From Pterois miles (Eukaryota > Chordata > Actinopteri > Perciformes > Scorpaenidae): a stretch of 64,000 bases of DNA. Below are positions 12,036 through 21,870 of this stretch, in pieces. The notes under the pieces were generated by a model. That model was not told where the DNA came from, did no database searches, and worked only from the letters and a program-made list of their open reading frames with translations. The position numbers were made by a program, and so were the translations under genes. The stretch spans positions 17,604,501-17,668,500 of the forward strand of contig CAMQGK010000638.1 of assembly GCA_947000775.1 (NCBI GenBank). Direction: 5' to 3'. Positions within the stretch are counted from its first letter, which is position 1. Every line of letters starts with the position of its first letter.

Positions 12036-12180
12036 GAGCTCTCCATGGTGCTGAAATCTTCTTTTTGTGTGTGTGGTGCTACTCTGTATTTGTGGGTTTT
12101 GGTGTGTGTGTGTGTGTGTGTGTGTGTGTCACTAAAACCATGATCTCTAAGCTTCAATGAGCTCTCCATGGTGCTGAAAT
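12036..12180 (+). repeat. (GT)14 microsatellite flanked by a 22-bp direct repeat
   Basis: A perfect GT array occupies 12102-12129. The 22-mer starting GAGCTCTCCATGGTGCTG occurs at 12036-12057 and again at 12159-12180, either side of the array. Its 16-base core is found a third time, inverted, at 20668-20683. Confidence 0.85.
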
Positions 12181-12309
12181 TGCAACCGACTTGGCATACT
12201 CTGCATTTCTTTCCATCGTCCAATGTTCATTATGTCACTATTTTAGCTTCCGTTTCATTGTTTATTCTGAGTGACAAGGTCACAACAAGGTAGCTGCCAG
12301 AATAACCAG

Positions 12310-12430
12310 GCTGGATAATAAGAATAGTCCTTCATTTCTATAGCCCAATATCACAGTTAGTTTAATGCCTCAGTGAGCTTTACAGGCCAACAACAGTAAT
12401 GGTTCTCCACCCTGCCCAAGTTCTCTAAGA
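12310..12430. mobile_element. Unclassified dispersed fish repeat fragment
   Basis: TTTCTATAGCCCAATATCAC followed by GAGCTTTACAGGCCAACAAC and TTCTCCACCCTGCCC matches the plan of a common teleost repeat (TATAAAGCCCAATATCAC… GGGGCTTTACAG…). Recognition only; no termini. Confidence 0.4.
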
Positions 12431-13054
12431 AGACAAAGACAATGGATTTATGATGCAATAATATGGCTACAATAGGCCTAATACTAAACTAATGAATTCA
12501 GTGATGTGAGCCCAATGAAATAAGTCCACAATGAGCAATCTAGAGGCCTTTGCACACAAAATCCGTACTTTTTGTATGCATTTTTTAAATTTGTCACCTG
12601 GTAAAAAATATGTTACACACAGAAACCTTGCATGGTGAGTCCACTGTGTTTTATTATTCTGTTCATTGGGAAATTCACAATATGAGACAAAATTGAATTA
12701 ATTACGTGGATGCAGTGGATAGCGCTAGTCCCATAAGCACTAATGAATAAATTACATTAGCAAGAAGCTATCGTTTAGCTGCCTTGAGCACACTACTACT
12801 GTCACACTCACTACTGTCTAATCTTTCCTACATCTGTTGTTGTGCAACCGTCCCCAATTCCAAGCCATCTTTAAGTTCCTTATCTCTGTTTTTTTTATTG
12901 TAAAGTGCTTTGTGCTGGGTGGTCTGAGTGGTCAAACAACCCTCTTTTGGCTTTTGATGGATACGAAAAGAGGCAAAAAATAGATCATGTTCTGAAACTT
13001 TATTGACATGAAGATTTCAGAGTCAGTGAGTGTCACTGACTTTGAAATAAGTGA
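12431..13054. other. Gene-free stretch
   Basis: No exon or element recognised. A small perfect hairpin-forming repeat, AGTCAGTGA / TCACTGACT with a 3-base spacer, lies at 13021-13041 just before the candidate LTR. Confidence 0.4.
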
Positions 13055-13059
13055 CAATT

Positions 13060-13539
13060 TGTTACGACTCGGGTCAGAAAGGGACTGGACTCAAACTCGT
13101 ACTCGCTGGCGTAGTAAAAAAGGAAAAGTCTTTACTTATCAAAAGGTCGGTACACAGGCAAGCAGTCAAACAGGCAATCAAATCCAAAAACACGATAGTT
13201 AAAGGCAGGATCAAAAAATAGGAAGGGAATCATTAACAAAAAAGGCAGACAGAGAATCACGGTGACGATCAACTACGAACTGACAACATGAGGAAGGGAG
13301 GACACACATTATGTACTAGAGGGGGAGTGATCAACGAGACACAAGCGGGGACGACAATCAGACACAGGTGAAGTGATGAAAAGTTGCTCAGGAGACGTGG
13401 AGACACACGAGGGCAGGAAGTGCAGTGATCTGAAACGAAAGGGATGTTAATGATGACAAAATAAAACAGGAAGTGAAACAATGAATGCAATGAAGGGACA
13501 GAAAATAAAAACGTGACCTAGGATCTGCTGACTGTGACA
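13060..13539. mobile_element. Candidate solo LTR (480 bp)
   Basis: The element begins TGTTACG and ends TGTGACA, and is flanked on both sides by the same pentamer CAATT (13055-13059 and 13540-13544). TG…CA ends, 480-bp length and a 5-bp target duplication fit a solo LTR left by recombination of an LTR retrotransposon. No internal region, primer-binding site or gag/pol frame is present. A non-autonomous DNA element with short TGT(T/C)AC inverted ends is the alternative, so strand is left open. Confidence 0.5.
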
Positions 13540-13599
13540 CAATTGTTCAAAGGCCTTTGATATGTCTTATTTTCCAAATGTTCCCTATATGAATGAATG

Positions 13600-14000
13600 T
13601 ATCAAATTAAAAACCATGTTGCATTGTGCTGTAGGCCTACTAGACCCCATCCAGCATCTATCTACAGTAGCTGTGGATTGGCCTCATACAGTGCATTAAA
13701 ACACCTGCCAAACATCCCCATTATAACAGCACAGGGAAACATTTATAGTCTTCACAATGTGATTGTTCTGTCTCTGCCAAGAATGTTGCAAAATGGGCTG
13801 TCGATGAAAAATCTCCCTTTCTAGTGATGCTGCTATTTCCGAGGTGTTGTCTTGCCAGCTGCTTGATGTATGAAGATTTGAGGATGTCATGTTTGAAAGA
13901 TGTCTGCGTACCATCCTGGACATTTAGTATGGAGAGGAGACAGGTGCCTGAGCATTATCTGTAGTGTGTCTTCTATTATAGTTAACCTTATCAGAATCCC
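13600..14000. promoter_or_regulatory. Candidate conserved non-coding element
   Basis: Non-repetitive block with a SOX-like GTGATTGTTCTG core (13758 area) and opposing short frames without domains. It forms a pair with the adjacent block at 14040-14345. Called from sequence character. Confidence 0.35.
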
Positions 14001-14039
14001 CTTTGTCCAATTATTTTGTGGTAAAGATAAATATGAAAG

Positions 14040-14345
14040 AGATATTTCTGACAGTCAGTAAGTGAATTAAAGGTGGCGAATGGAGAATTTTTCATCAATA
14101 TATGTAGGCGCAGTATTACTCGCGATGGCATATTCTAATGCTAATAAATGAGCATGATTATCGCAGTCGCAGTCAGCCTCCCGTTTGATCTGCTTTGTGC
14201 TTTCATTTGGTCCAATTTGGGAAGCCACAAATTTGATTCTCTGCAGAAATCCTCTCAGGCGAATAGCAAAATGTTCATAGAAAGTCACTTACAAGAGCTG
14301 TGGAGTAGGGGAAAATTATCAGGCAGATCTTTTGGTACATGCAGA
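14040..14345. promoter_or_regulatory. Candidate conserved non-coding element
   Basis: Contains clustered AT-core sites (TAATGCTAATAAATGAGCAT, TTTGATTCTCTGCAG) and repeated CGCAGTCGCAGTC, with no simple repeat. Neither strand has a frame longer than 75 codons. It lies about 2 kb upstream of the CpG-rich region, where proximal enhancers would be expected. Confidence 0.4.
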
Positions 14346-14794
14346 AAAAAAAAAAACTTAGTTTCTGTTTTATAATCGTAACCGGACTAAACACACCAAA
14401 ACACATGCATTCTGTCCAGACATTTCAGATAGTACAGGCCCATTTAGTTTTAATACTACAGTATTAGTGTCACTATTAATCAGGCACACAAAATCATCAC
14501 TCCGCAATTAAAAATGGATGTCTGTAATGCAAAACATCAACTTAATGAACTCATACAAGTCTCTAAGCCCTGCAGCAAGTAAGTATGAAATTGTTACAAA
14601 AAAGTCCAGAAAGTCAAGCCAGAGTCTATTTACATATAAATAACTACTCTGTGTACAGACAAAGGAAATCTAGCAAACTAATAAATCATAAAGTCTAGTA
14701 ATATATAACAAACATTGCCTCTTTTTAAGGCAAATGTATGTATTTTCAGTATGTGACACGCTGTAATGTAGCAGACACAGTCCCGTGATAGCTT
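14346..14794. other. Gene-free stretch
   Basis: AT-rich, with a short A tract at 14345-14357. It lies downstream of the minus-strand candidate gene; I could not find a clear AATAAA on that strand close to its stop codon. Confidence 0.4.
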
Positions 14795-15248
14795 CTATTT
14801 CCTCTGCATCATTTGCTGCTGTATGTGTTCACTGAACCCATGAGCAATTTTCAAATCTCGGTTGTGAAAGTAATACTGTCCGCTTTTGTCTCCAGAGATG
14901 CAGACTTCATATTCACTTGGGATTCCTCTGACTTTCTCTGCGTTCAGTGTAGCACCTGGCTGTTGACGGTTGATCATAAAAGAAAGAAACGTCGCTATAT
15001 GCAAAAGCTTCCATCCCCCGTGGTTAGGGTGTAGCGGTAAAGTTCTTACAGTATAGAGCGATTTCATTGTGCACAAAAAAATGGATGATTAGAACTGCCA
15101 GAAGACTGCAAAACATATGATAGATGAATATGTGGACGGCTGGTAATCTGTCTCCACTAGAAGAGCTGCACCGCTGCAGCTCCTCCTCCACCTCCAAGCC
15201 TTCAAGAGAAGCACTTGAGCTGACTAATGTCCCACCACTTTTACTCAT
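14795..15248 (-). CDS. Hypothetical small single-pass membrane protein (two-exon candidate, 119 aa)
   Basis: I do not recognise this protein. Exon 1 (15248 to 15050, ATG start) encodes 66 codons plus one base: an acidic, serine-rich N-terminal part (MSKSGG…, then EVEEELQRCSSSSGD) and a strongly hydrophobic segment at residues ~36-60 (HIFIYHMFCSLLAVLIIHFF). It ends at CTATACT|GTAAGA. A 94-base intron (15049-14956) with a pyrimidine tract ends …CAGCCAG, and exon 2 (14955-14795) continues in frame for 52 codons (…SGDKSGQYYFHNRDLKIAHG…) to TAG. Total is 360 bases. The intron length is typical of compact fish introns. An acceptor-like CCTTGCAG precedes the ATG at 15273-15266, so a 5' UTR exon could lie further upstream, towards the CpG-rich region. 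Against it: weak start context (T at -3), no clear poly(A) signal, no known homologue. Codons look natural. Chance splicing of two frames in a conserved non-coding block is the main alternative. Confidence 0.35.
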
Positions 15249-15529
15249 CCATATGCAAATACATGCTGCAAGGATACCTCTCAAAATCTAATCACATCTT
15301 CTACTGTAAAGACGATGCCTGAGATACAAGTATGAAATCTGAAGCCACGAGAACATGAAGGTGGAATCAATGCATGTTTGTTCAAATCTACATTTTACAG
15401 TATTTCTGGCAGAGGGCTTGAAGAGCTAACAAGGCAACATGTCCTCATTAGTTTCATGTGTTTTCAAATGAATGTCCAGAAATATGAGCTATCAGTGCAC
15501 CTGTGCAAGTCCTTGAAGTGTTCAGGCAA

Positions 15530-16170
15530 CTAAACTACTTGGTTAGGTTTAAGAAAAGATCGCAGCTGTGGTTAAAATAACTATGGAAGTGGCATTACAT
15601 AAGTATGGAAGTTACATAACAAATAAGTCAATGATTGGTTTGAAATAACTCTGGAAATGGCGTGACTGAAGTGCAGAAGTTTGATGACAAATGTGTGAAC
15701 ATCTGGGTAAAATATCTAAGGAAGTGGCATTATTTAAGTATGGAAGTTATAAAGTCAACGTTGACTCCTGGTTTCACATGTGACACAGACAGGGATCTCC
15801 TGGGTGAAAGTTCAGTGTTTTTTCACCCACCTGTCAGCGCCCAGTCTGTCCCAGCTACCCGATCCTTTCTGTGTGGGCACGCCTACCCAGTATGCCTTGT
15901 GGGAAGACGTGTCCCCACCCAGCCTCTGATTGGCCACTTACTTCTTACACTAACTGTAGGTAGCCAAGCTATGATGCTAACCACCACTTCTGAGCTGCCT
16001 GTGGCTGAGCAGGTCTTCCAGCAAGGCATATTTGGCAGGTGTGCTCACACATACCCAAAACGAATCAGGTAGCTGGGACGGATGTGGCACTGACATCACC
16101 TTTCACCCCGACCACCTTTACTTTTTATATGTCACCAGTCTTGGGCTCATGATTGTGTGTTATACGCAAA
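15530..16170 (+). mobile_element. Family Y repeat, copy D
   Basis: Boxes: TTGGTTAGGTTTAAGAAAAG, GGTTAAAATAACTATGGAAG, AAGTATGGAAGTTACATAAC (twice, degenerate), GGTTTCACATGTGACACAGA, GGATCTCCTGGGTGAAAGTT, then CCTTTACTTTTTATATGTCACC near 16115. The 136-codon frame inside this copy is a by-product of the repeat and not a gene. Confidence 0.65.
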
Positions 16171-16399
16171 TTATAGTGCATACATTATTAGCTACGAACA
16201 GTGTGTGAGAACAACAAAAGCATCTGTGAGCAATGTAGGAACTTTTTTTTTCAAAAATGAACTATTAGTACTGATGTGGGGTCTATAAAGTTGTGTACAT
16301 GGGGGTACTAGATTGTTAAAATAGTTTGTGTTTTAAGTTTTGCATTTGCTTCATTTTGATGTTCCTATAAACTGGCAGCAGAAGTAGCCTGTTCTTACA
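16171..16399. other. Gene-free stretch before the CpG-rich region
   Basis: Ordinary AT-rich sequence with a T8-9 run near 16240. No feature recognised. Confidence 0.4.
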
Positions 16400-16504
16400 G
16401 ACTGATGCCAAACAATCGGGCCCATGTTAGAAATAAGAGGAGTATGTGAAGAGGCGAACTTCATCTTTGCATGTGAACTTGCTGTATTTGGAAACTGCGC
16501 GTGC

Positions 16505-16512
16505 TGACGTCA
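16505..16512. promoter_or_regulatory. cAMP-response element TGACGTCA
   Basis: A perfect palindromic CRE (TGACGTCA), the consensus for CREB/ATF factors, lies at the left edge of the CpG-rich core. Full-length CREs close to a CpG-rich start are common in activity-responsive neuronal and endocrine promoters. Function is inferred from position. Confidence 0.6.
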
Positions 16513-17199
16513 CTACGGGTGATGGTGGCGGGGGTAGGAAGGGAGGGAGGGAGGAAGGGTTCCGATGTGAACGCGCCTGACGGATCCCCGGCGGAGGGCA
16601 GCGAGGGCGCGCATCTTCGTCCTCCGCTTGTGAAGCGATTGCAGGGGAGCCAGATGCCCGACTGTGAGCCGCTGCCTGTGGATATCCCAAACGCCAGAGC
16701 AGGCGAGAGCCACACATACATCCCGCCCTCTGACAGGGAACAGGAGAGAACAGGGGCAAACGGAGTAAGATTTTTTTTTAAATATATATATATATATTTT
16801 CCTTTTCCCTCCTTCGTTGTCTGTTCCAACCTCTGCTTCAGATGAAGAGCTTCCTTGGACTTCGAGTATCGGGCATCAGTAGAAAAAAAAACCCGTTATC
16901 CCACTCAGCCCCTGCTGCTGCGGCGCTGCTGCCTGTGAGCGCGTCCTCTCATTGCACTGGAATATACAGCGTGCCTATATGCGCAAAACCATGGAGATTA
17001 TATGACGTGGATTTATTTTTTTTAACAAAACTGGACATCTACAAAAGCGACGTTCCGTCTTCTTTTCATTTTCTTTTTCATTTTTGCGTTCTTCTGTTCC
17101 GTCCTTTGGTTTAATCTATGGCTACTTTATGATTTCACATCCTTAGCGATCCGTCCTTTATTTTCATTTGTTTAATTTTTACACTTCTTCTTATTATTG

Positions 17200-17401
17200 G
17201 TCCGTTTCGGAGGCGCAGAAGTGGGATGCCTCGCAGAGAACATTTGTGGGGAGAAGAAGAATCCGCGCAGCAGCGAGGGTGAATGAATGATAGTCTCCCT
17301 CTCCATCTGAGACGTGCCATGGATGGGAAACTTAATTTGTATCCACGGAACCGATCGGGGAATAGCCGTCGCATCAAATAACTGCTGCTGACAGCGATCA
17401 G
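17200..17401 (+). other. Candidate non-coding first exon (3' end at a splice donor)
   Basis: CpG-rich, stop-rich sequence that ends at CGATCAG|GTAATG, a good plus-strand donor with GT at 17402-17403. The 5' boundary is unknown and is given only approximately. The single ATG in good context opens a 20-codon frame that closes 20 bases before the donor, so the exon would be 5' UTR. No downstream coding exon was found in the remaining 46 kb, so the intron would be very large. Confidence 0.4.
17319..17381 (+). other. Upstream ORF, 20 codons, in the candidate 5' UTR
   Basis: ATG in good context (GTGCCATGG: G at -3 as counted from GCC and G at +4) encodes MDGKLNLYPRNRSGNSRRIK and then TAA. The arginine/asparagine-rich peptide matches no family I know. 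If the exon is real, this would be a start-proximal uORF able to dampen translation of the main frame. Confidence 0.35.
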
Positions 17402-17841
17402 GTAATGCATCTTATCTATTAAACTCAACCGTTGGACTGTGTCTTTGCGCCATGTACTCCAGATTGCTTTGCAGTCTGCCGGCGTATTTATTTATTTGAT
17501 TCCTGACATCCTCCTGTAAAGAGCAGTGTGCATGAGTCCGGTTTTAATGACGCACAGAATCTCAGATTGAAAGGGAAAGTGGAGCCTCATTTTCTCCAGT
17601 TTCTCCAGGACTGGATATCAGTTATACGCGGGGATGTGCGATCTGTGAACCAGAACGAAAGTGCCGCTCACAGAAAAATCCCCAAATGCACCCCAACAGT
17701 TGAATTAGAGCCCATTAGTTGAGCACAGGTGGACAGCAGTAGCCTTGTGAATGCTGAATCCCTCAGTGGGAGACACAGGGGAGCTGTATGGTTGCCTCTG
17801 AAGCCGCTGGCAGACCTGTAACTTTGCGCAGTGGCCAAAAG

Positions 17842-17842
<1 letters not shown>

Positions 17843-17914
<72 letters not shown>
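17843..17914. repeat. (AC)36 microsatellite
   Basis: Perfect, uninterrupted AC array of 72 bases, the same length as the one at 1072-1143. It lies about 440 bases after the candidate donor at 17401. All frames through it read as Cys/Val or Thr/His runs and are not genes. Confidence 0.98.
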
Positions 17915-17918
<4 letters not shown>

Positions 17919-18165
17919 CACACTGTGCGCACACAGCCTGTACGATACTTTTATTTCCACCTGACTCGCCTCTCTCAACGCATTCACATGCTCACGTCCG
18001 CCGCCCCCCAACACATAGACACACACGCACAAGGATGGTGTTCTCTGCCCTCTTATGGGGGTTTTCCACGATGCCATTTTGAGTTTAGAGCAACATTTCT
18101 AATTCAGAGCTCATCCACCCGCATCTTTATCAATACCCTTGATGACTGGTAATGATTCTTGGCAG

Positions 18166-18245
18166 GAGGATGTCTCCTGTGTCCTGGTTTAGGTTAGAGG
18201 GCTGATGCCGATGATTCTTCCCGCCTGTGCGCGCTGTGCGCCCGG
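18166..18245 (+). other. Possible alternative non-coding exon
   Basis: An 80-base CpG-rich segment bounded by an acceptor-like GATTCTTGGCAG| and a strong donor CCCGG|GTGAGT. It lacks an open frame through its length, so it could only be a UTR exon. The polypyrimidine tract before the acceptor is weak. Confidence 0.25.
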
Positions 18246-18720
18246 GTGAGTGGGTGCCTTCTCCCGTTGAATGCTAAAGAGCCAGGATGTAGCGCCAGCG
18301 AGCGTGCACTGGGGATTGAAAGGGGTGGGGGGGCTGCTTGACTTACATCCGTACTGGCATCTCACCACGCAACAGAAAGCCCTTTGAAAGCTACCTGATC
18401 ACGCACTGAGTGAGGTCCGATTTATGTGTGGGCGCCTCTCTGTTTGCGTCTGCCGCAGTGCCGCTTCTTGTTACCATACAATCTCCCAGTCTGTTCCGTG
18501 GTATTTTCACTAGAATCTGTTTTTTTAATCGAGTCTGAGGTCCCCCCCCCCCGGTAGCGAGCAGGTGGCTGCGGTGACGCTGAACGGGAACGACAACCAG
18601 GACGCGACAACGGGAGTGCAAAGGAGCCTTCGAGCATCCTCCTCTGTCTGTCTCTCGTTTCTACCCATCTGTTGAGCATGCAGTCTGTGCGCTCTCTACG
18701 CACGCACCTCAAAACAAACT

Positions 18721-19692
18721 CCCATCAAACCCCTTTAAATAATGGAGTGCAGCACACATGGCAGCAGCGACCTCGATTATTTTTATTCCCCATGTAGCCA
18801 TCTGTGGCATGTTGAACAATTTCCTACAATATTCCCACTTTATTCCACCACTGAGTCGAGTACTACAGCAGCCTGTGGGTGAACTAGTGGAGGCTATTTA
18901 ACAGGGACACTGATTCAAGAGCTTTCTCTTTTGTTCTTGGCACCATTTGGGATTAACAGGTCAGATTTGGCCTGTTGGTGTGAGTCATATTCAGGATCCA
19001 GTGACCATCAAGAAGCAAAATCATAAGAAAAGTATAAATTATGACAATTTTCAAGGCTTACTGACATTTCATTTGGAGAGCTCTCTGTGCTGAATGTGAG
19101 CAGTGAATAACAAGTTGCCTCTAAAACGCTGTGAATAACCTTGTTTGTTTTATTTCTCCGGGCTGCTGTCGGAACTAATGAAGCCGGCAGGGCTGTGTCC
19201 CCTTTTAGTCGAGATGAGCAACCCACAGATGATGGCTGATGAGTTGGATTTGAGAGAAGACTTGTTTTTAGTCCTGCTGTGTAGAGGACAAAGGGGTGGT
19301 TTTGGGCATTGTTTCAGTAACGCTGTGGCAAAGCCTCTGAGTCTAAAGTAGCCTGTGGATCACAGTTATGTTCATTCTGACATGTGATGCACTGACTAAT
19401 GGGTTCAGAGAACATTGGCTCTCAGTGCTGCACTGGTATGATTTTTTTTTTTTTTTTAATATGGCTTCCAGGTAAAGTTCAGACAATGTTCTGCTTTGGG
19501 GTAAAACTAGATTTAATTTGGACTAATTTTGGTTAATGTACAGTGTGTGCCACAACTTGTCACCTATGGAAATCTTACCTGTGTTAATCTGTTGTGTTTG
19601 AGACACATTGCTAAGCTTTGTGTTTCTGTTGGAAATACAAGAGGTCTACATGATAATGACAAATCACCACCATTTCACTTTAGTTTAAATAA
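18721..19692. other. Gene-free stretch
   Basis: Non-repetitive sequence at about 18740-18880 and 19145-19260 may be regulatory. A run of T/A occurs at 19442-19457. No exon with plausible splice sites and coding frame was found. Confidence 0.4.
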
Positions 19693-20209
19693 GGCTGTCA
19701 AAGTTTATGCGCTAATAATGCATTAATAACCACTAATTTCTTTAACACATTAATACAACTTGAAGGAGGCTAAATAATGCTCCAAACTTAGGCAAAATTT
19801 TGTCGAGAAAAAACTGGCATGGCCAGTTTCAACAGGGTCCTTTGACCCCAAGATAGTGAATGAAGATGGGGTGATTGGGTAGTCATGGTCAAGTCAAAAC
19901 ACTGACAGCTGTTGTTGCCTGTTGGGCTGCAGTTTGTCATGTTATAACTTTAACACATCTTTATGCTAAATGCAGTACCTGTGAGGGTTTCTGGACAATA
20001 TTTGTTATTGTTGTGTTGTTAATTGATTTCCAACAATAAATATATACATACAGTCACACAAAGCCAGCATATATTTACACTTCCATGTTGATTAAAGTAT
20101 AATATACTTGACACATTTTCCTTTAATGTACATTTAGAACTGATACAAAAATGCTGTGATAACTATGGACAATAATGAGATTAATATTTTTGATTGATTG
20201 ACATCCCAA
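19693..20209 (+). mobile_element. Non-autonomous DNA transposon with GGCTGTCAA termini
   Basis: Starts GGCTGTCAAAGTTTATGCGC and ends, read on the other strand, GGATGTCAATCAATC. The interior carries TAATTTCTTTAACACATTAA, GAAGGAGGCTAAATAATGCT, GACAGCTGTTGTTGCCTGTT and GGTTTCTGGACAATATTTGT in order. I recognise this as a widespread teleost element, seen in younger copies with the ends TAGGGCTGTCAA…. About 517 bp, no transposase. Superfamily not certain. Confidence 0.7.
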
Positions 20210-20830
20210 GTTTGAAACATCACACCTGCTTTAACTGCTGCTTCCTGCTTTAATATAGATCATAAACAGTGCACCTATCCCACTTCACATAGTTTTACAA
20301 AAACAAAAATGAAATCTTCGTATCCGCTATTGGTTTCTAGCCAGATGGTTTTGGTTTTTGGCCAGATTTCAAAAATTCTGTTAACTACACACAAATGCAG
20401 AAAAGCACACCAGAGGTGTTATTTCTGACTTTGGAAGACTTTGCTCGAGTCAGTGCAAAAGCAGAAAATCTGCTGCCAGAATGTGCTGATAAACTGAGCC
20501 AAGGCTGACTGGAATGGAGGGTGCTTGGCATTGTTGTCTCCAAGACCCAGCAATCAAGATGTGCATTATGCATTAAGGTATACTATATATAGTTGGCTAG
20601 GTAGGTGAGGTAAGTGATGAAGCTGATTATTCCTGCCCATTGGCTTGAATGTTAAGGGGTCACCCAGATTTCAGCACCATGGACAGCGGTCATGGCAAAA
20701 TCACATTTAAAAAAGCTGATTGCTCGCTCGTCGATCACAATATCTGGGTTACTGTTGACAGCGTGCTCTGTGGTTTGTCCACAGTAAGGCGGACTATTTT
20801 TCTACAAAATGGTGTTGCTGTTCAGTTTTC
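20210..20830. other. Gene-free stretch
   Basis: No exon recognised. It includes the inverted third copy of the CCATGGTGCTGAAAT word at 20668-20683, shared with 12036 and 12159. Confidence 0.4.
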
Positions 20831-21185
20831 CATCCATCCAACTTCAACCACTTTATCCTGTTAGGGGTCACGGGGCACTGGAGCTGATCCCAGCTGGGCG
20901 AAGGCGGAGTACACCCTGGACAGGTCGCCAGTCCATCGCAGGGCACATAGAAACAGACAATCATTCACACCCACATTCACACCTACGGGCAATTTAGAGT
21001 CATCCGTTAACCTAAACTGCATGTCTTTGGACTGTGGGAGGAAGCCGGAGAACCTGAAGAAAACCCACGCTTGCACGGGGAGAACATGAAAACTCCACAC
21101 AGAAGAGCCCGAAGCTCTTGAAGCTCTATGAACTTGTGACCCTCTTGCTTGAGCCGAGGGTGCTAACCACTGCAGCCCCTCTGTT
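20831..21185 (-). mobile_element. L2/Maui-like LINE 3' end (fragment 2)
   Basis: Begins CATCCATCCAACTTCAACCA on the plus strand (a GGATG-type 3' end when read on the minus strand), then AGCTGATCCCAGCTGGGCGA, ACACCCTGGACAGGTCGCC, CACCTACGGGCAATTTAGAG and CACGGGGAGAACATG. This is one of the most abundant teleost repeats. It is longer than the copy at 4190 and shares the same order. No reverse transcriptase frame. Confidence 0.7.
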
Positions 21186-21230
21186 CAGTTTTTATTTATT
21201 ATATTTTTTTCAATAGTGTGAGTACCATTT

Positions 21231-21255
21231 AAAAAAAAAAAAAAAAAAAAAAAAA
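21231..21255 (+). repeat. A25 homopolymer
   Basis: Uninterrupted run of 25 A, about 45 bases past the L2-like fragment. It could be a retroposon tail. Confidence 0.95.
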
Positions 21256-21870
21256 CTCCAACTGTATTTGATATGGGGTGCAGAATCAGAAAAGGGGTGC
21301 AGACAGATAACTCAAAACCTACACACATACAATCCAAACTACAGTATATATCTAGATATCACCAGGACAAAATCTGTTTTCCTGTACTATAAAAAAAATA
21401 TGTTTTAGTGACGACTATTGACTGGTCGAGTATATACTAAATTTTAATGAATTATAATAGTATAGACAATGGTTTTGTATAAATGCTGTCCAGAATCGGT
21501 AAATCATCATAGTGGAAAACATTTAACTTGCTTAATATGAAGTTCAGTTCTGTGGGTACACGTGTGTGTGAGAGAGTTCATAGATGTGATCTGGAGTACT
21601 GTATGTATTGGTGATGGCATGTAGCTTGCAAAAGAACACGCTGCCTTTGTGGCCCATGATGCTGGCTTCCACATCTCCGAGGGTGCATATCTGCCATCTT
21701 TTTGTTTGTGTTTTGTGTTCCAGACACAAAACCCTCCGCCTGGCTTTGTGTGTTCCCCGCCAATCTGGCTGAGGCCAGCGTCTGAGGACATCTCCAGAGA
21801 TCTTTCTAGCTCCTTTAGCGAGAGCCTCCTTATGGGGATCTCCTTGTGGTTCCAGGCTTTGAGATCAAGT
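21256..21870. other. Gene-free stretch leading into a hairpin
   Basis: The block 21590-21870 is non-repetitive, with open frames of 99 codons (plus) and 125 codons (minus) opposite each other. Neither shows a recognisable domain, and splice sites are not convincing. It may be a conserved element or decayed coding DNA. Confidence 0.3.

Larger units (their letters stand above)
16400..18720 (+). promoter_or_regulatory. CpG-rich promoter / 5' UTR region
   Basis: This is the only CpG-rich part of the window. About 20 CpG fall in 16500-16750 alone, and CpG stays frequent through about 17450 and again at 18180-18720, while the rest of the window is CpG-poor. It holds a perfect cAMP-response element, two good consensus splice donors on the plus strand (17401/17402 and 18245/18246) and no long coding frame. 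I infer a plus-strand transcription start with non-coding 5' exons. Fish promoters are often less CpG-rich than mammalian ones, so the contrast is notable. A second start on the minus strand, serving the 14.8-15.25 kb candidate, is possible. The (AC)36 array at 17843 sits inside. Confidence 0.6.

Noticed and set aside
15662..16072. 136-codon plus-strand frame
   Set aside because: It lies wholly within family Y copy D; other copies of the family do not keep it open.
16501..16845. 114-codon plus-strand frame in the CpG-rich region
   Set aside because: Overlaps frames of 66-122 codons on the other strand, as expected in GC-rich stop-poor DNA; composition is low-complexity and the end runs into a TATATA tract. 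5' UTR is more likely.
1072..17914. Equal length of the two AC arrays, (AC)36 at 1072 and at 17843
   Set aside because: Flanks are unrelated, so this is coincidence and not duplication.
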